NCBI GenBank assembly: GCA_016716835.1 | Contig: JADJUW010000001.1 | Location: 1,756,001 to 1,820,000 of the forward strand | Source of the DNA: Myxococcales bacterium | GTDB taxonomy: Bacteria; Myxococcota_A; Polyangia; Haliangiales; Haliangiaceae | Direction: 5' to 3' | Length of the DNA stretch: 64,000 nt | Shown: in pieces, positions 25,818-34,072 of the stretch | Numbering within the stretch: position 1 is the stretch's first letter | Layout of the letters: each line of letters starts with the position of its first letter | Translations under genes and position numbers: made by a program | The notes under the pieces: model-generated | What the model saw: only the letters and a program-made list of their open reading frames with translations | What the model was told of the DNA's origin: nothing | Database searches by the model: none

Positions 25818-26503
25818 AACGTCTTGAACTTTACCAAGGAGGAACCAAACTTGACAAAATCGTTATCAATCAACTCTTGGCGGTCAACGCGCTTATCATT
25901 GACATAGGTGCCATTGGTCGATCCGAGGTCAGCGACGATCCACGCCCCGCCCTCGACCTTTATCTCGGCGTGCTGCGCCGACATGAACTTGTCATGCAAA
26001 ACGACGTCGCACTCAGGATCCGTACCGACCAAGGTTTTAGGAGACAGCGCGAACAGCTCGCCGCGTTGCGGCCCCTGCAGCGGGACCACCCATCCGAGCA
26101 ATTGGGTCGTGCCGCCACCGCCGGCAACGTCGACCGCAAACGCCTGGGTCTTGCTCGGCGCCGCGCATGCGCTGCACACCGAGGTCTGCGGCGGATACCC
26201 CTTGCCGCAGGTCGGGCAGACCGCCTTCTTCCAAAACCACGCCCCCTTGACGATCATGACGCCCTGCGACGTCTGTCCTTTGCCTGCCATGCCTGCTGCC
26301 CTCCCTCGCGCGCTCTGCACCTTGCCATGAACCGCGCCCGCTTGCTGCTTGGCCTCGGCGAGCTCCTGCTTGCCCGCCTTGCCGAGGGTGCGCACGTATT
26401 TGGCCTCGGCAACCATGTTGCCCTTGGTGGTCTTGACCCCGACAATCCGGTTTCGCAACTCGCGAAACGGCGCCAATATTGGTTCGAGATACTTCAGGAT
26501 CAT
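25814..26503 (-). CDS. FHA-domain protein with zinc ribbon
   Basis: 229 aa, overlapping the VWA-FHA gene by 4 nt. The N-terminal 85 residues are basic and helical. A Cys4 zinc ribbon follows at 96-113 (CPTCGKGYPPQTSVCSAC), then an FHA domain at 148-229 (DKFMSAQHAEI, DLGSTNGTYVNDKRVDRQEL). Its FHA aligns with that of the next gene (both have GW-VPL upstream), so they are paralogues. As there, the phosphate-binding Arg is replaced (LVGTDPE) and SR is SA. No membrane helix. A soluble partner of the transmembrane FHA protein is the simplest reading; not experimentally grounded. Confidence 0.87.
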   Translation of the reverse strand: MILKYLEPILAPFRELRNRIVGVKTTKGNMVAEAKYVRTLGKAGKQELAEAKQQAGAVHGKVQSARGRAAGMAGKGQTSQGVMIVKGAWFWKKAVCPTCGKGYPPQTSVCSACAAPSKTQAFAVDVAGGGGTTQLLGWVVPLQGPQRGELFALSPKTLVGTDPECDVVLHDKFMSAQHAEIKVEGGAWIVADLGSTNGTYVNDKRVDRQELIDNDFVKFGSSLVKFKTL

Positions 26504-26556
26504 GAAGAGGTCCGCGACTAGTCTACATGGAGTTAGGGCGGCGCGCTAATCGCGGC

Positions 26557-27174
26557 CTATTTGGGCTGATAGGCCCAGATCTGAAACATGTTGACGTCGC
26601 GGCCCGCCGTCAGGGATAGCTGCCGCACCAGCAAGGTCGACTCGGTCACTACCTCGGCCGGGATCAGCACCGGCCAGTTGCGCCAGCGATTCACGCGATC
26701 GGTCCCGGTGCAGCTGCTGACCGCGACCGACTTGCCGTTCACCTGAAAGTCGAGCTCGTAGTCGCCGTAGACATAGTCCATGCGACGCAAAATGACGACG
26801 GGACGCCCCGGCTGGAGATTGAGCAGCTTGTATTCTGCCCAACCACCGACGTGGGCGCGCCCCGTGTCCTCGACGACCGTGCCATCGGGATACTTAAGCC
26901 GCTGCCGCGAGCGATAGCTATCTTTGGCTTCCTTGATCGCAAATTGGTGACGCGCTTCGGAATCCTTGGCTAAAATATCAAGTTGATCGACCATGACCCA
27001 ATTGACGCCGCCGACGTCAAGCGTTTCCTTGAGCGTGGGCAGCGACTTGATGGACTCCCAATCGTCGAGCGAGAGGGCCTTGGGCTTGTCCTCCGCACGC
27101 GGCGCCTGGGCCACCGGCTTTTCTCCCAAGGCCGCCCATGCCGCATCAGATGCACGCGCCTGATAGGCGAGCAT
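26557..27174 (-). CDS. C-terminal half of a probably frameshifted eCIS baseplate-associated protein; β-sandwich domain
   Basis: 205 aa as read from the ATG at 27174, but the frame continues coherently upstream to 27255 (IAEYRRALELLRGGLGEGQR) with no start codon before a TGA at 27256-27258. That implies the real N-terminus is in the 300-aa gene before it. The last 95 residues (GRPVVILRRMDYVYGDYEL, DRVNRWRNWPVLIPAE) resemble the β-sandwich at the end of DUF2961-type carbohydrate enzymes, suggesting glycan binding. If correct it could be a receptor-binding or fibre-like element, otherwise missing from this locus. Confidence in coding is high, in function low. Confidence 0.75.
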   Translation of the reverse strand: MLAYQARASDAAWAALGEKPVAQAPRAEDKPKALSLDDWESIKSLPTLKETLDVGGVNWVMVDQLDILAKDSEARHQFAIKEAKDSYRSRQRLKYPDGTVVEDTGRAHVGGWAEYKLLNLQPGRPVVILRRMDYVYGDYELDFQVNGKSVAVSSCTGTDRVNRWRNWPVLIPAEVVTESTLLVRQLSLTAGRDVNMFQIWAYQPK

Positions 27175-27179
27175 CGTGG

Positions 27180-28082
27180 TTAGGCTCGCCGCATCGCGCT
27201 GGCCCTCGCCAAGCCCGCCGCGCAGCAGCTCGAGCGCGCGGCGGTATTCGGCAATTCACGCTTCTGCGCGATCTCGCCGTGGTTGGCATCGATATCAAAG
27301 ACGAGCTCGCCCTGCGCATCGAGCAACAGCTCGAAGAGCCCAAAGGCGTTGCGCAAGTCGACGCTTTCGGCGAGGCAGGCGACCAGCACCGCGTTTGCCG
27401 TCGCGCTCGCATCGCGCGCGCCGTGCACGCCACGTCGCGCGAACTCGGTGGCGCACTTGCGCAAGAAGGTAATCGTGGCAGCGAATTTCTGTTTGGTAGC
27501 GGGGGCCAGCCAGGAGCCTGCGACGCCGGCGCGCGGGGCGAATCGCAGATCGAGTTCGCCGGGACGAGGATCGCTGGCGTCGCGCGCATCGCGCACGCGC
27601 GTCATGCCTTTTTCCAAGGTGATCCGCGCCAGCTCGACCTCTCGCTGGGCGTCGGGCTCGGTCTGCGACAACTCAACCTTGCACGACTCAAGCACCCGCC
27701 GGTGGCCCTTGTAGTCGAGATTTTCCTTGTAGGCGATGAAGTCGCTAAACTCTTCGTAGTAGCGCAAGACGAGGTAGACGGTCTGCGGCAACTTGTAGTC
27801 ATCCGGGTTAATTGTCTTGATCACGGGCTCGGGCACATACAGGTCGCGGCCTTGGCCATCGACGGCGTAGCCGCTTTGCACCTCGACGGACATGTCGCCG
27901 CGCGCCCGCGCGATGACTTTCAGATCGCCGCCGACGCCGGCCACCACGCCGGGCGCATGCAGGCTGCGCGCGTGGAGCTGGCGCTTTTCGATGTGATACT
28001 GCTCCGCATCGTTCCAATCTTTCTCGGTGGTGAGAAACCCCTTGAAAAAATTGATGCGTTTAAAACCGTGTTGTTCGCTCAT
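27180..28082 (-). CDS. eCIS baseplate-associated protein (N-terminal part; apparent frameshift near its end)
   Basis: 300 aa, starting MSEQHGFKRINFFKGFLTTE, with a β-rich first half (VEVQSGYAVDGQGRDLYVPE, VYLVLRYYEEF) typical of proteins that follow the baseplate genes in this eCIS type. The last 24 residues (LPNTAARSSCC... RRA) are an Arg/Ala/Ser run unlike the rest. The neighbouring frame from 27255 continues naturally, so a one-base deletion around 27250-27262 probably splits a protein of about 508 aa. Alternatives are a sequencing error or two genuinely separate chains. Overlaps the PASTA-tail gene by 4 nt. Probable structural or adhesive role. Confidence 0.8.
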   Translation of the reverse strand: MSEQHGFKRINFFKGFLTTEKDWNDAEQYHIEKRQLHARSLHAPGVVAGVGGDLKVIARARGDMSVEVQSGYAVDGQGRDLYVPEPVIKTINPDDYKLPQTVYLVLRYYEEFSDFIAYKENLDYKGHRRVLESCKVELSQTEPDAQREVELARITLEKGMTRVRDARDASDPRPGELDLRFAPRAGVAGSWLAPATKQKFAATITFLRKCATEFARRGVHGARDASATANAVLVACLAESVDLRNAFGLFELLLDAQGELVFDIDANHGEIAQKRELPNTAARSSCCAAGLARASAMRRA

Positions 28083-28984
28083 TGCGCGCTCCTCGTTGGC
28101 TTGGACTTCGTCTTGCGGGTGGGCTTGGCTTCACCGCCGAGCCCATCGTTGGTCGGTTCGTCATAGACGCCGATCCCCATTCCCACGCCGATTGGCATCA
28201 ATTCTTGTACGTTTGGTCGCTTGTCATCGTCCGCAAAGCGCAGGCAATACACCGCGTGGGCCGGCTTCTCGAGCGCGATCACGTGGTGGATGCGCACGAC
28301 CATGTCGAGGCTTAATTCGCTAAAGGCCACCGGCATGCGCACGATGAAGCACCTAGCGCGATCAATGGGCGGAAGAATCATCGAGTCCACGCCGATGCGC
28401 GCGTCGGACTCGACGCGAAAGCCAGCGAACGGCCATTCATTCTCGATGATCGTCGGCTCGTGGCCGCAGAACAGCTTGATGAACAGGCGCATGCCCTTGG
28501 CGGTGCCGCGCAGGCGAAACAGGGTCACGGCGTGGCGCACCAGCCGGCGCTTGCGCTCCAGCGGCCACTCGAGATCGAGGGCAAAGGCGGTCCACTGCGC
28601 CAGGTACGGCAAGAATTCCTCGGGGCAAGCCTCGGGATCAAAAAACGAGGCCTCTCGATCGATGACGTCTTCGATCGACCCGAACATGTGCTCGAGCAGA
28701 AAGCACAGATCGCGCACGAGATTCTTGCCGACGGCGTCGGAGCGGCGATAGATGGCCGGCAGATACTGCACGTAGCCGCGGCGCGCCACCCACACCGTGA
28801 CCGCGGTGCCTCGCGTGGCAATGTGCCCGCGGGCCGGCGCTTGCTGCAGAACAATATCCTTGTCCTCGTAACTCTCGCTAAACAACACCTCAGGCGCACC
28901 CAGGCCCGCCTGCGCCAAGATGATCGTCGCCGTCGCCAGCGGCACCTGCGTTAGATCGGGCACCTTGACCATGTCCGAGGTCAT
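28079..28984 (-). CDS. Tail/baseplate protein of the gpI/TIGR02242 type with N-terminal PASTA domain
   Basis: 301 aa. Residues 5-70 (VKVPDLTQVPLATATIILAQ ... GTAVTVWVA) form one PASTA repeat. Residues 72-280 have the phage-tail gpI features YLPAIYR, EEFLPYLAQWTAFALDLEWP, VRHAVTLFRLRGTAKGM and LFIKLFCG. The C-terminus is a short Lys/Thr-rich tail. It lies directly after the gpJ-like gene with a 4-nt overlap, as expected for the Afp12-equivalent slot. PASTA domains bind peptidoglycan stem peptides in kinases and PBPs, so a cell-wall contact during firing or anchoring is a reasonable inference. Baseplate assignment is firm; the PASTA role is not. Confidence 0.88.
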   Translation of the reverse strand: MTSDMVKVPDLTQVPLATATIILAQAGLGAPEVLFSESYEDKDIVLQQAPARGHIATRGTAVTVWVARRGYVQYLPAIYRRSDAVGKNLVRDLCFLLEHMFGSIEDVIDREASFFDPEACPEEFLPYLAQWTAFALDLEWPLERKRRLVRHAVTLFRLRGTAKGMRLFIKLFCGHEPTIIENEWPFAGFRVESDARIGVDSMILPPIDRARCFIVRMPVAFSELSLDMVVRIHHVIALEKPAHAVYCLRFADDDKRPNVQELMPIGVGMGIGVYDEPTNDGLGGEAKPTRKTKSKPTRSAQ

Positions 28985-31900
28985 TCGACGTCGCTCCGCA
29001 CTTTCTCTGTCACGTCGACGGAAACCACGAAGGGCAATTCGTCGTCAGCCAGTGAGACGTGCTCGACGCCCGCGCGGCGCGTGTCGTCGATCAACGTGAT
29101 GCCGTCGACGCGATCAACGCCGGGCAGGCCCTCGACGAGGTGAATGAGCTCGGACTTGACGATTGGCCGGCCGAACTCCCAGCCGGCGCCGTCCTTGCCG
29201 CCGTGCAGCGGATGCAGCAGGCGTCGCACTAAGCGCTCGATGTCAACGCGCAAGCGCTCGGAGACGCCAACGCCGCGGCGTAAGAGCGCGATGCGCACCG
29301 ACACATCGCGATAGCGCGGCGGCACGACCTCGAGCAAGGTGCCGACCAGGCGGCGTTCGTCGAGATAGCGCCCCACCGAGCGCACCACTTCGGGTGAGGG
29401 CAGCAGGTGGGTGGCCAGCTCTGCGCCCGCATCGAGCTGAGGCACCACCACCAACCGCACCACGCCCTGATGCGTGGTATCGGCGACGCATTTAGCCCGC
29501 GCCAGCGACATCGAGCCGCGCAAGGCTAACATCTCGAAATCCTCGGCCGTCACCGCGCGATCTCGACTTCGAATCACATACGGCGCGCGCAGCTTGGCCG
29601 CTTCGAGCGTCTCGCGATTTGCCCCGCCGGTGGCGGCAATGGGATTGCGCACCGCTTGCACATAGGCGATGGCGCGATACATGGAGGTGATGGTGCCGCG
29701 ATTGACATTGCCACCCCCGCCGCCGCCGACGTGATATCGCCGTGCGACGAGGTTGTCGCGACCCTCGGGCGGCACCATGCCGCGACGACCGTCGCCAAAT
29801 CGCAGCGTGTTGCTCGCATCGTCAACGATGAAATGGCGGCTGGTGGGCCCTGAGGCCAAAAAATCGTCAACCTGTGTCCATGCCACCCAGTGGCCCGCTT
29901 CGGCGCCCGTGGCAATCTGCCGATAGGCGTCGGGTGCCAGCCCCGCCAATTCGACATCGGACGGCCGCTCGCGCTCTTTGACCTCTAGCACCACGGTGCC
30001 GATGACCGGCCCGCGCGCCAACGCGAATTCCTGCAACGGTCGCCCATTGGATGAGCCGAGCACCTCGTGCTCAACCGTGATCGAATTCTCGGCCGCCACC
30101 GAATTGGTCAGCAGCCGTACGACGGTTGGCCCCGTCACGTAGCCGCCCATTTCGAGCCGCACGCGCAACCAGTAACGCTGGTCACCAAACCGCTCGCTTG
30201 GTGCCCACTCAGATGGCGGCAAAAATTGCCAAAACCCCGAGGTCGTCAAGTTGCGGGTTTGGTCATTAACCGCCAACGCGGCCCATTCCTTGCCGTTAAA
30301 TATCTCCCACTGCAAGCGCTGGTCGGGCACTACGGTCGCCGCGGCAAGCTGCAAGTAGTCGCCAAATTCCGGGTCCGAGGGCCCGGCCTCATCGATGAAA
30401 CCACCGGCCTTGGCGGCCACCTCGAAATACAGGGATTGTGGATCGTTTGGTGGCTTGCTGGTGAACCCAAGGTAAAGGCTTGGCGATTGCTCACGCTCGA
30501 CCGTGAACGGTTGAAACACCGCGTATTGCTGCCGCGCCCGCTCCGAAACGTCCGTGAAGCGAAAATCGTTGTACGCCACGACGTGCTTGGCATATTGATA
30601 GTCTTCGCGGTAGCGGACGCTGATGCTGCGAAACATTGGTGGCCGCAGCGGCTTATCGTCTTTGTAGACCCATTGCTCGCCAACCAACGAGTAATTGCCT
30701 TGCTCGCCAAACCCGCCCTTTTCGATGCGCGCGCGCAGCCAGCGATGTACCGCCCCGCCGACGTCGACCGGCTCCATGTCGGCGGGTCTGCGGAAGCTCA
30801 GCACGCCCGAACGCGACAGCCCGCGGCTCTCGTCGTGGAAGCCAAACTCGTCGCCGGCGCCAGGCAAGAGGCCGCGCGTGCTGGTGCGCCCTAGGTATTG
30901 CCATTTTTTGCCGTCAAAATATTCCCACGCGACGACCAGGTCATCGCTTGGGCCAGGGGCGGGAAAGGCCGACTGGTCGGCGAGCGTAAATTCAAACGTC
31001 ACATAGGCCGACGGCACGGCGAGCAGCTCGTCGCTCGTAACGTAGAAGGCCGCATCGGCACTGGGCTGGCGCCCAAACGGTGAGAAGTGGCGCGACAGTT
31101 CGACCGGGACAAACGCACCTGCCTCGCTGCTGATCAGCGCCTTCGTCGGCGCGATGCCCTCGCCGCTTACCTCGACGCGGCACGAGACCGTGTCCATTTC
31201 GGTTTCCTGCGGGTGAGCCGGCGCTTCGGCCAGGCGCCCGCGCAGCCACCGCTCCTCGCGATCAAACACCACCGTCGGCTCGATGCTTAGCGGGCCGGCA
31301 AAGACCACCTCGCCGCGTTCGACATCAACACCTGCCGGGCGCAACGCGGTCCAACGTTGGCCGTTGAAAAACTCCCATTGCAAGAGCCGCGCGAGATCGC
31401 GGTGGCCCGTCTCCGGCGCCGCGATGAGCACGCGCAGTTGCGAAGCGTCGCCGGTGTTGGCGAAGCGCGGATCGCCCACGTAGAGGTAGCGATCGACGCG
31501 CGTAGCCCCGGCGAACGCGGGAAAGCCTTGCCCGCCGTCGGCGTCGATGGCCTGGCGATGATCGGCATAGCTATCTTTGTAGTAGCTCACCAGGCGATCG
31601 GGACGACAACTCGTCAGCACGACGTCTTCGACGGTTTCAAAGACCACCGGCTCCTGGTCGGCGAGGTGCGGCGTCGAGGCGAGCGTCCCGCGGGGCACCA
31701 ATTGCTTGGCCGCGCCGGGCGCCAACGCAAACTGCAGCAGCGTGCGCGCGGGCTTGGCGCGCTGCAGCGAGATGCCGAGCAGGTTGAGCAAGGCGACGTA
31801 ATTCTTGTCAGGCGTCTTGTTGACGCGCTTAAGCAGCGTGTCGGCCATCCACGCCGACAGCTCGAGCAGCGTGATGCCAGGATCCGACGGGTTGTGGTTG

Positions 31901-31992
31901 GTCCACTCCGGCGCATAGCGCGGAATCAGCCGCAACGCCTCGGCCAGCAGATCCGCGTAGTCTCGGTCGTCTAGTTTTGGGGAAGGTATCAT
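28981..31992 (-). CDS. Large baseplate assembly protein, gpJ/TIGR02243 type (Afp11/12-like)
   Basis: 1003 aa. The start (IPSPKLDDRDYADLLAEAL, then NPSDPGITLLELSAWMADTL) is the hallmark of the contractile-tail baseplate wedge family. The C-terminal third (YVIRSRDRAVTAEDFEMLAL, RLVVVPQLDAG, HPLHGGKDGAGWEFGRPI) is the gpJ core. Between them lie about 450 residues of repeated β-domains, each with an F-NG-W motif (LQWEFFNGQRW, VAWEYFDGKKW, LQWEIFNGKEW), so there are at least three copies of a small jelly-roll-like unit. It forms the baseplate periphery that triggers sheath contraction. ATGA-type overlaps tie it to gp25 and the PASTA-tail gene. Confidence 0.94.
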   Translation of the reverse strand: MIPSPKLDDRDYADLLAEALRLIPRYAPEWTNHNPSDPGITLLELSAWMADTLLKRVNKTPDKNYVALLNLLGISLQRAKPARTLLQFALAPGAAKQLVPRGTLASTPHLADQEPVVFETVEDVVLTSCRPDRLVSYYKDSYADHRQAIDADGGQGFPAFAGATRVDRYLYVGDPRFANTGDASQLRVLIAAPETGHRDLARLLQWEFFNGQRWTALRPAGVDVERGEVVFAGPLSIEPTVVFDREERWLRGRLAEAPAHPQETEMDTVSCRVEVSGEGIAPTKALISSEAGAFVPVELSRHFSPFGRQPSADAAFYVTSDELLAVPSAYVTFEFTLADQSAFPAPGPSDDLVVAWEYFDGKKWQYLGRTSTRGLLPGAGDEFGFHDESRGLSRSGVLSFRRPADMEPVDVGGAVHRWLRARIEKGGFGEQGNYSLVGEQWVYKDDKPLRPPMFRSISVRYREDYQYAKHVVAYNDFRFTDVSERARQQYAVFQPFTVEREQSPSLYLGFTSKPPNDPQSLYFEVAAKAGGFIDEAGPSDPEFGDYLQLAAATVVPDQRLQWEIFNGKEWAALAVNDQTRNLTTSGFWQFLPPSEWAPSERFGDQRYWLRVRLEMGGYVTGPTVVRLLTNSVAAENSITVEHEVLGSSNGRPLQEFALARGPVIGTVVLEVKERERPSDVELAGLAPDAYRQIATGAEAGHWVAWTQVDDFLASGPTSRHFIVDDASNTLRFGDGRRGMVPPEGRDNLVARRYHVGGGGGGNVNRGTITSMYRAIAYVQAVRNPIAATGGANRETLEAAKLRAPYVIRSRDRAVTAEDFEMLALRGSMSLARAKCVADTTHQGVVRLVVVPQLDAGAELATHLLPSPEVVRSVGRYLDERRLVGTLLEVVPPRYRDVSVRIALLRRGVGVSERLRVDIERLVRRLLHPLHGGKDGAGWEFGRPIVKSELIHLVEGLPGVDRVDGITLIDDTRRAGVEHVSLADDELPFVVSVDVTEKVRSDVE

Positions 31993-32393
31993 GACGCGCT
32001 TTCCTGCAAGTAGAAGGGATAGACGAGGTTGCGCGGCGTCGATTCGTCGGCAAGCACGTACGCCACCTTGATGTCGAGGCGATTGGGTTCGCTGCTGCTG
32101 GGGCTCGCGGCGATGGCCACGGCGCGGACGCGCGGTTCAAACTTCGCGATGGCGGTCTCGCAGTAATACTTCGCCAGCGCGGCCGTGGCCGCGTTATTCG
32201 GCGCAAACATAAGATCGTGAATCATGCAGCCAAATTCGGGGCGCCCGACGCGCTCGCCGGGCGCGGTCCCCAAGATGACGAAGATCGACTCGCGCACGTT
32301 TGCCTCAAAGGCGGACACGCCGACGCCGCCCGCGAGCTGCAGGCTGACCGGGAACCGCCACCCCTTGCCTAGGCGCTGGCGGTCATCGCTCAT
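31989..32393 (-). CDS. Baseplate wedge protein, gp25/GPW family (Afp9-like)
   Basis: 134 aa. The family motif VRESIFVILGTAPGERV followed by GRPEFGCMIHDLMFAPN is complete; T4 gp25 and TssE share the E-R-I/V-xRPxFGC pattern. It couples the sheath to the inner baseplate and initiates sheath polymerisation. Overlaps by 4 nt on both sides, with the zinc-ribbon gene before and the gpJ-like gene after. Length is normal for the family. Confidence 0.94.
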   Translation of the reverse strand: MSDDRQRLGKGWRFPVSLQLAGGVGVSAFEANVRESIFVILGTAPGERVGRPEFGCMIHDLMFAPNNAATAALAKYYCETAIAKFEPRVRAVAIAASPSSSEPNRLDIKVAYVLADESTPRNLVYPFYLQESAS

Positions 32394-32581
32394 CCGAGCT
32401 GCCCTTCGATGAAGCGCTTGCAGCCGCTACACGACACCCGCGTCAGCGCACCCTCGCGCGTGACCAAAAGCGGCCGCGCGCCGCAAAACGGACAGGGCAC
32501 GTCAGCGCCGCGACCTGCTACGAGCTCGTCGAGCACGCCAAGCCAAATCACTTCGTCCTCTGGGTTGGTCGGCTCTGCCAC
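32390..32581 (-). CDS. Cys4 zinc-ribbon miniprotein in the spike/gp25 interval
   Basis: 63 aa. One visible feature, a zinc ribbon CPFCGARPLL ... VSCSGC, preceded by an acidic segment (MAEPTNPEDEVIWLGVL). It occupies the slot where a PAAR/Afp10 spike-tip gene is expected, yet has none of the PAAR glycine pattern. It may be a chaperone or tip substitute, or simply regulatory. Coding is supported by the 4-nt overlap with gp25 and the intact Cys4 pattern. Function unknown. Confidence 0.72.
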   Translation of the reverse strand: MAEPTNPEDEVIWLGVLDELVAGRGADVPCPFCGARPLLVTREGALTRVSCSGCKRFIEGQLG

Positions 32582-32681
32582 GCGCGCGAATCATAGTAAT
32601 TGGCGTTTGTTGGCCGCAATCGAATGGACCGATAATCAGCAAGATCTTGCAGGGTTAGCGGTTTTTTGCGGCGCGGGCGCG

Positions 32682-33407
32682 CTATTTTTTGAGTTTGCCT
32701 GGCGAAACCGGCGAAACCACGCCCTTGGGGGTCGCCGGCGAAAGCGCTGCCGCCCCGGCGGGATTGAGTTGCAGCATCCCCGACAAGGCAAGGCCACCGC
32801 CGCCAATGGTGGTCTTGGCGCCCGCCACCGTGGCCGAGGTCGTGCCCTTATAAACCACGGCGTCGGCGCCACTCACCGCAACTTCCTTGGCGGCAATCCC
32901 AACGACGCCAGCCGCGGCTTCGATGGCAATGTCTTTCTTGCTCTGCAAAATGACCGTTTTGTCGTCAAGCAAGAGCGCGGTCTCGCCATCAGAATGGACC
33001 AGCACGATGCGCTCCGCGTCGTCGTCAAAAATGAGCCGCAGGCCGCCTTTGGTGCGGAGCACCGCGTGTTTTGGCGCATCTGCCGCGGGCTCGGGCGGCT
33101 TATTTTCGGGGTGCCACAAGCTGCCAATCACCACAGGCATTTCGACGCGGCCGTCGATAAAGGTCACCAGCACCTGCTCGTCCACCGCCGGCCACCAAAC
33201 GTAACCGGCCCCGGCCGCGGCAAACGGCGTTAGCACGCGCGCCAGTGGCATGGCGAGCGACGCATCGAGCGCGGGAATCATCAGCTCTACAAGATGCGGC
33301 GTGGCGCCGCCTGGCGCGTTGTCGATCACCTTGCCGACGAAGGTGCCGTGAAGGCGCGCGCCAGTTGCCTGCGGCCGCGGCGCCATGAAGGCCGCGGGTC
33401 CCTTCAC
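32682..33407 (-). CDS. Spike protein 2, OB-fold/gp5-like (phage baseplate protein V type)
   Basis: 241 aa. The OB-fold has GKVIDNAPGGATPHLVELMI, YVWWPAVDEQVLVTFIDGR and PVVIGSLWHPENKP, the gp5/gpV core. It is followed by a short β-helix-like repeat (KKDIAIEAAAGVVGIAAKEV) and a Pro/Lys end. It would trimerise on the hub as the needle. It overlaps by 4 nt the gene of the other OB-fold spike protein, which is a separate paralogue and not a duplicate read. No lysozyme domain. Spike identity good; which of the two is distal is not known. Confidence 0.88.
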   Translation of the reverse strand: MKGPAAFMAPRPQATGARLHGTFVGKVIDNAPGGATPHLVELMIPALDASLAMPLARVLTPFAAAGAGYVWWPAVDEQVLVTFIDGRVEMPVVIGSLWHPENKPPEPAADAPKHAVLRTKGGLRLIFDDDAERIVLVHSDGETALLLDDKTVILQSKKDIAIEAAAGVVGIAAKEVAVSGADAVVYKGTTSATVAGAKTTIGGGGLALSGMLQLNPAGAAALSPATPKGVVSPVSPGKLKK

Positions 33408-34072
33408 TTTGACCCCACCGTCGAGCCGCCGAGCATCAGCGCACCCATGGCGGCAAGCTTGGTTTGCGTCGCTTCAACCGCGGCCGACTTGCCAGAGGCG
33501 GTGTGCTTTTGCATGGCCCACACCGTAATCTCCTTGGCCTTTATGGAAATTTTACCATCCGGTGCGCGCAACTCCACTGCTTCTTTGCCAGCCAGCGCGA
33601 CGCCCTTGTCGCCGACGAGATTATTGCGCGGCAACTCCACCGCGTTGTCGCCGCTGCCGTCCTTGGCAAAGGCGCCCATGCCAAACGCACCGGTCCCCCC
33701 TGCGGTCACAAACACCAGCTTGGCCTTGCCTGAGTCGTCAAAGGTTAGGCGCTGCGCGGAGCGGCTGCGAAAACCGCGAAAGACGTTGTCCTCGCCCTCA
33801 TTTGTTTCGGGCGGCGTCATCGCGGCCGACCACACGCCGCCCAGCACCACATAGGCCGCGGCGGCGCCGCGCAAGCGAGCGAGCGCCACCTGATCGCCAG
33901 GCTGCGGCGGCGTATAGAGCCCCGCCTCGGCACCCGCACCAAATGTCCGCATGGGCAGCCAACCTAGCGACTCCGCGACGACGCCTTCGATCAAGACCTT
34001 GACCCGTCCCAGGCCTTCGGGATCGTTGGTGTCCTCCACTACGCCGACGAGCAAGCCCGGGGTCAGGCTCAT
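33404..34072 (-). CDS. Spike protein 1, OB-fold/gp5-like (phage baseplate protein V type)
   Basis: 222 aa. The N-terminal OB-fold reads TPGLLVGVVEDTNDPEGLGR, VKVLIEGV, SLGWLPMRTFGAG and QPGDQVALARLRGAAAAYVV. A β-helical tail follows (VELRAPDGKISIKAKEITVW). This D-PE-LGRVKV start is diagnostic of VgrG/gpV OB domains. In Afp8/PVC8 this domain is fused to the gp27 hub; here the hub is the next gene upstream, overlapping by 4 nt, so the classical spike is split. Function by homology to the central spike. Confidence 0.9.
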   Translation of the reverse strand: MSLTPGLLVGVVEDTNDPEGLGRVKVLIEGVVAESLGWLPMRTFGAGAEAGLYTPPQPGDQVALARLRGAAAAYVVLGGVWSAAMTPPETNEGEDNVFRGFRSRSAQRLTFDDSGKAKLVFVTAGGTGAFGMGAFAKDGSGDNAVELPRNNLVGDKGVALAGKEAVELRAPDGKISIKAKEITVWAMQKHTASGKSAAVEATQTKLAAMGALMLGGSTVGSK

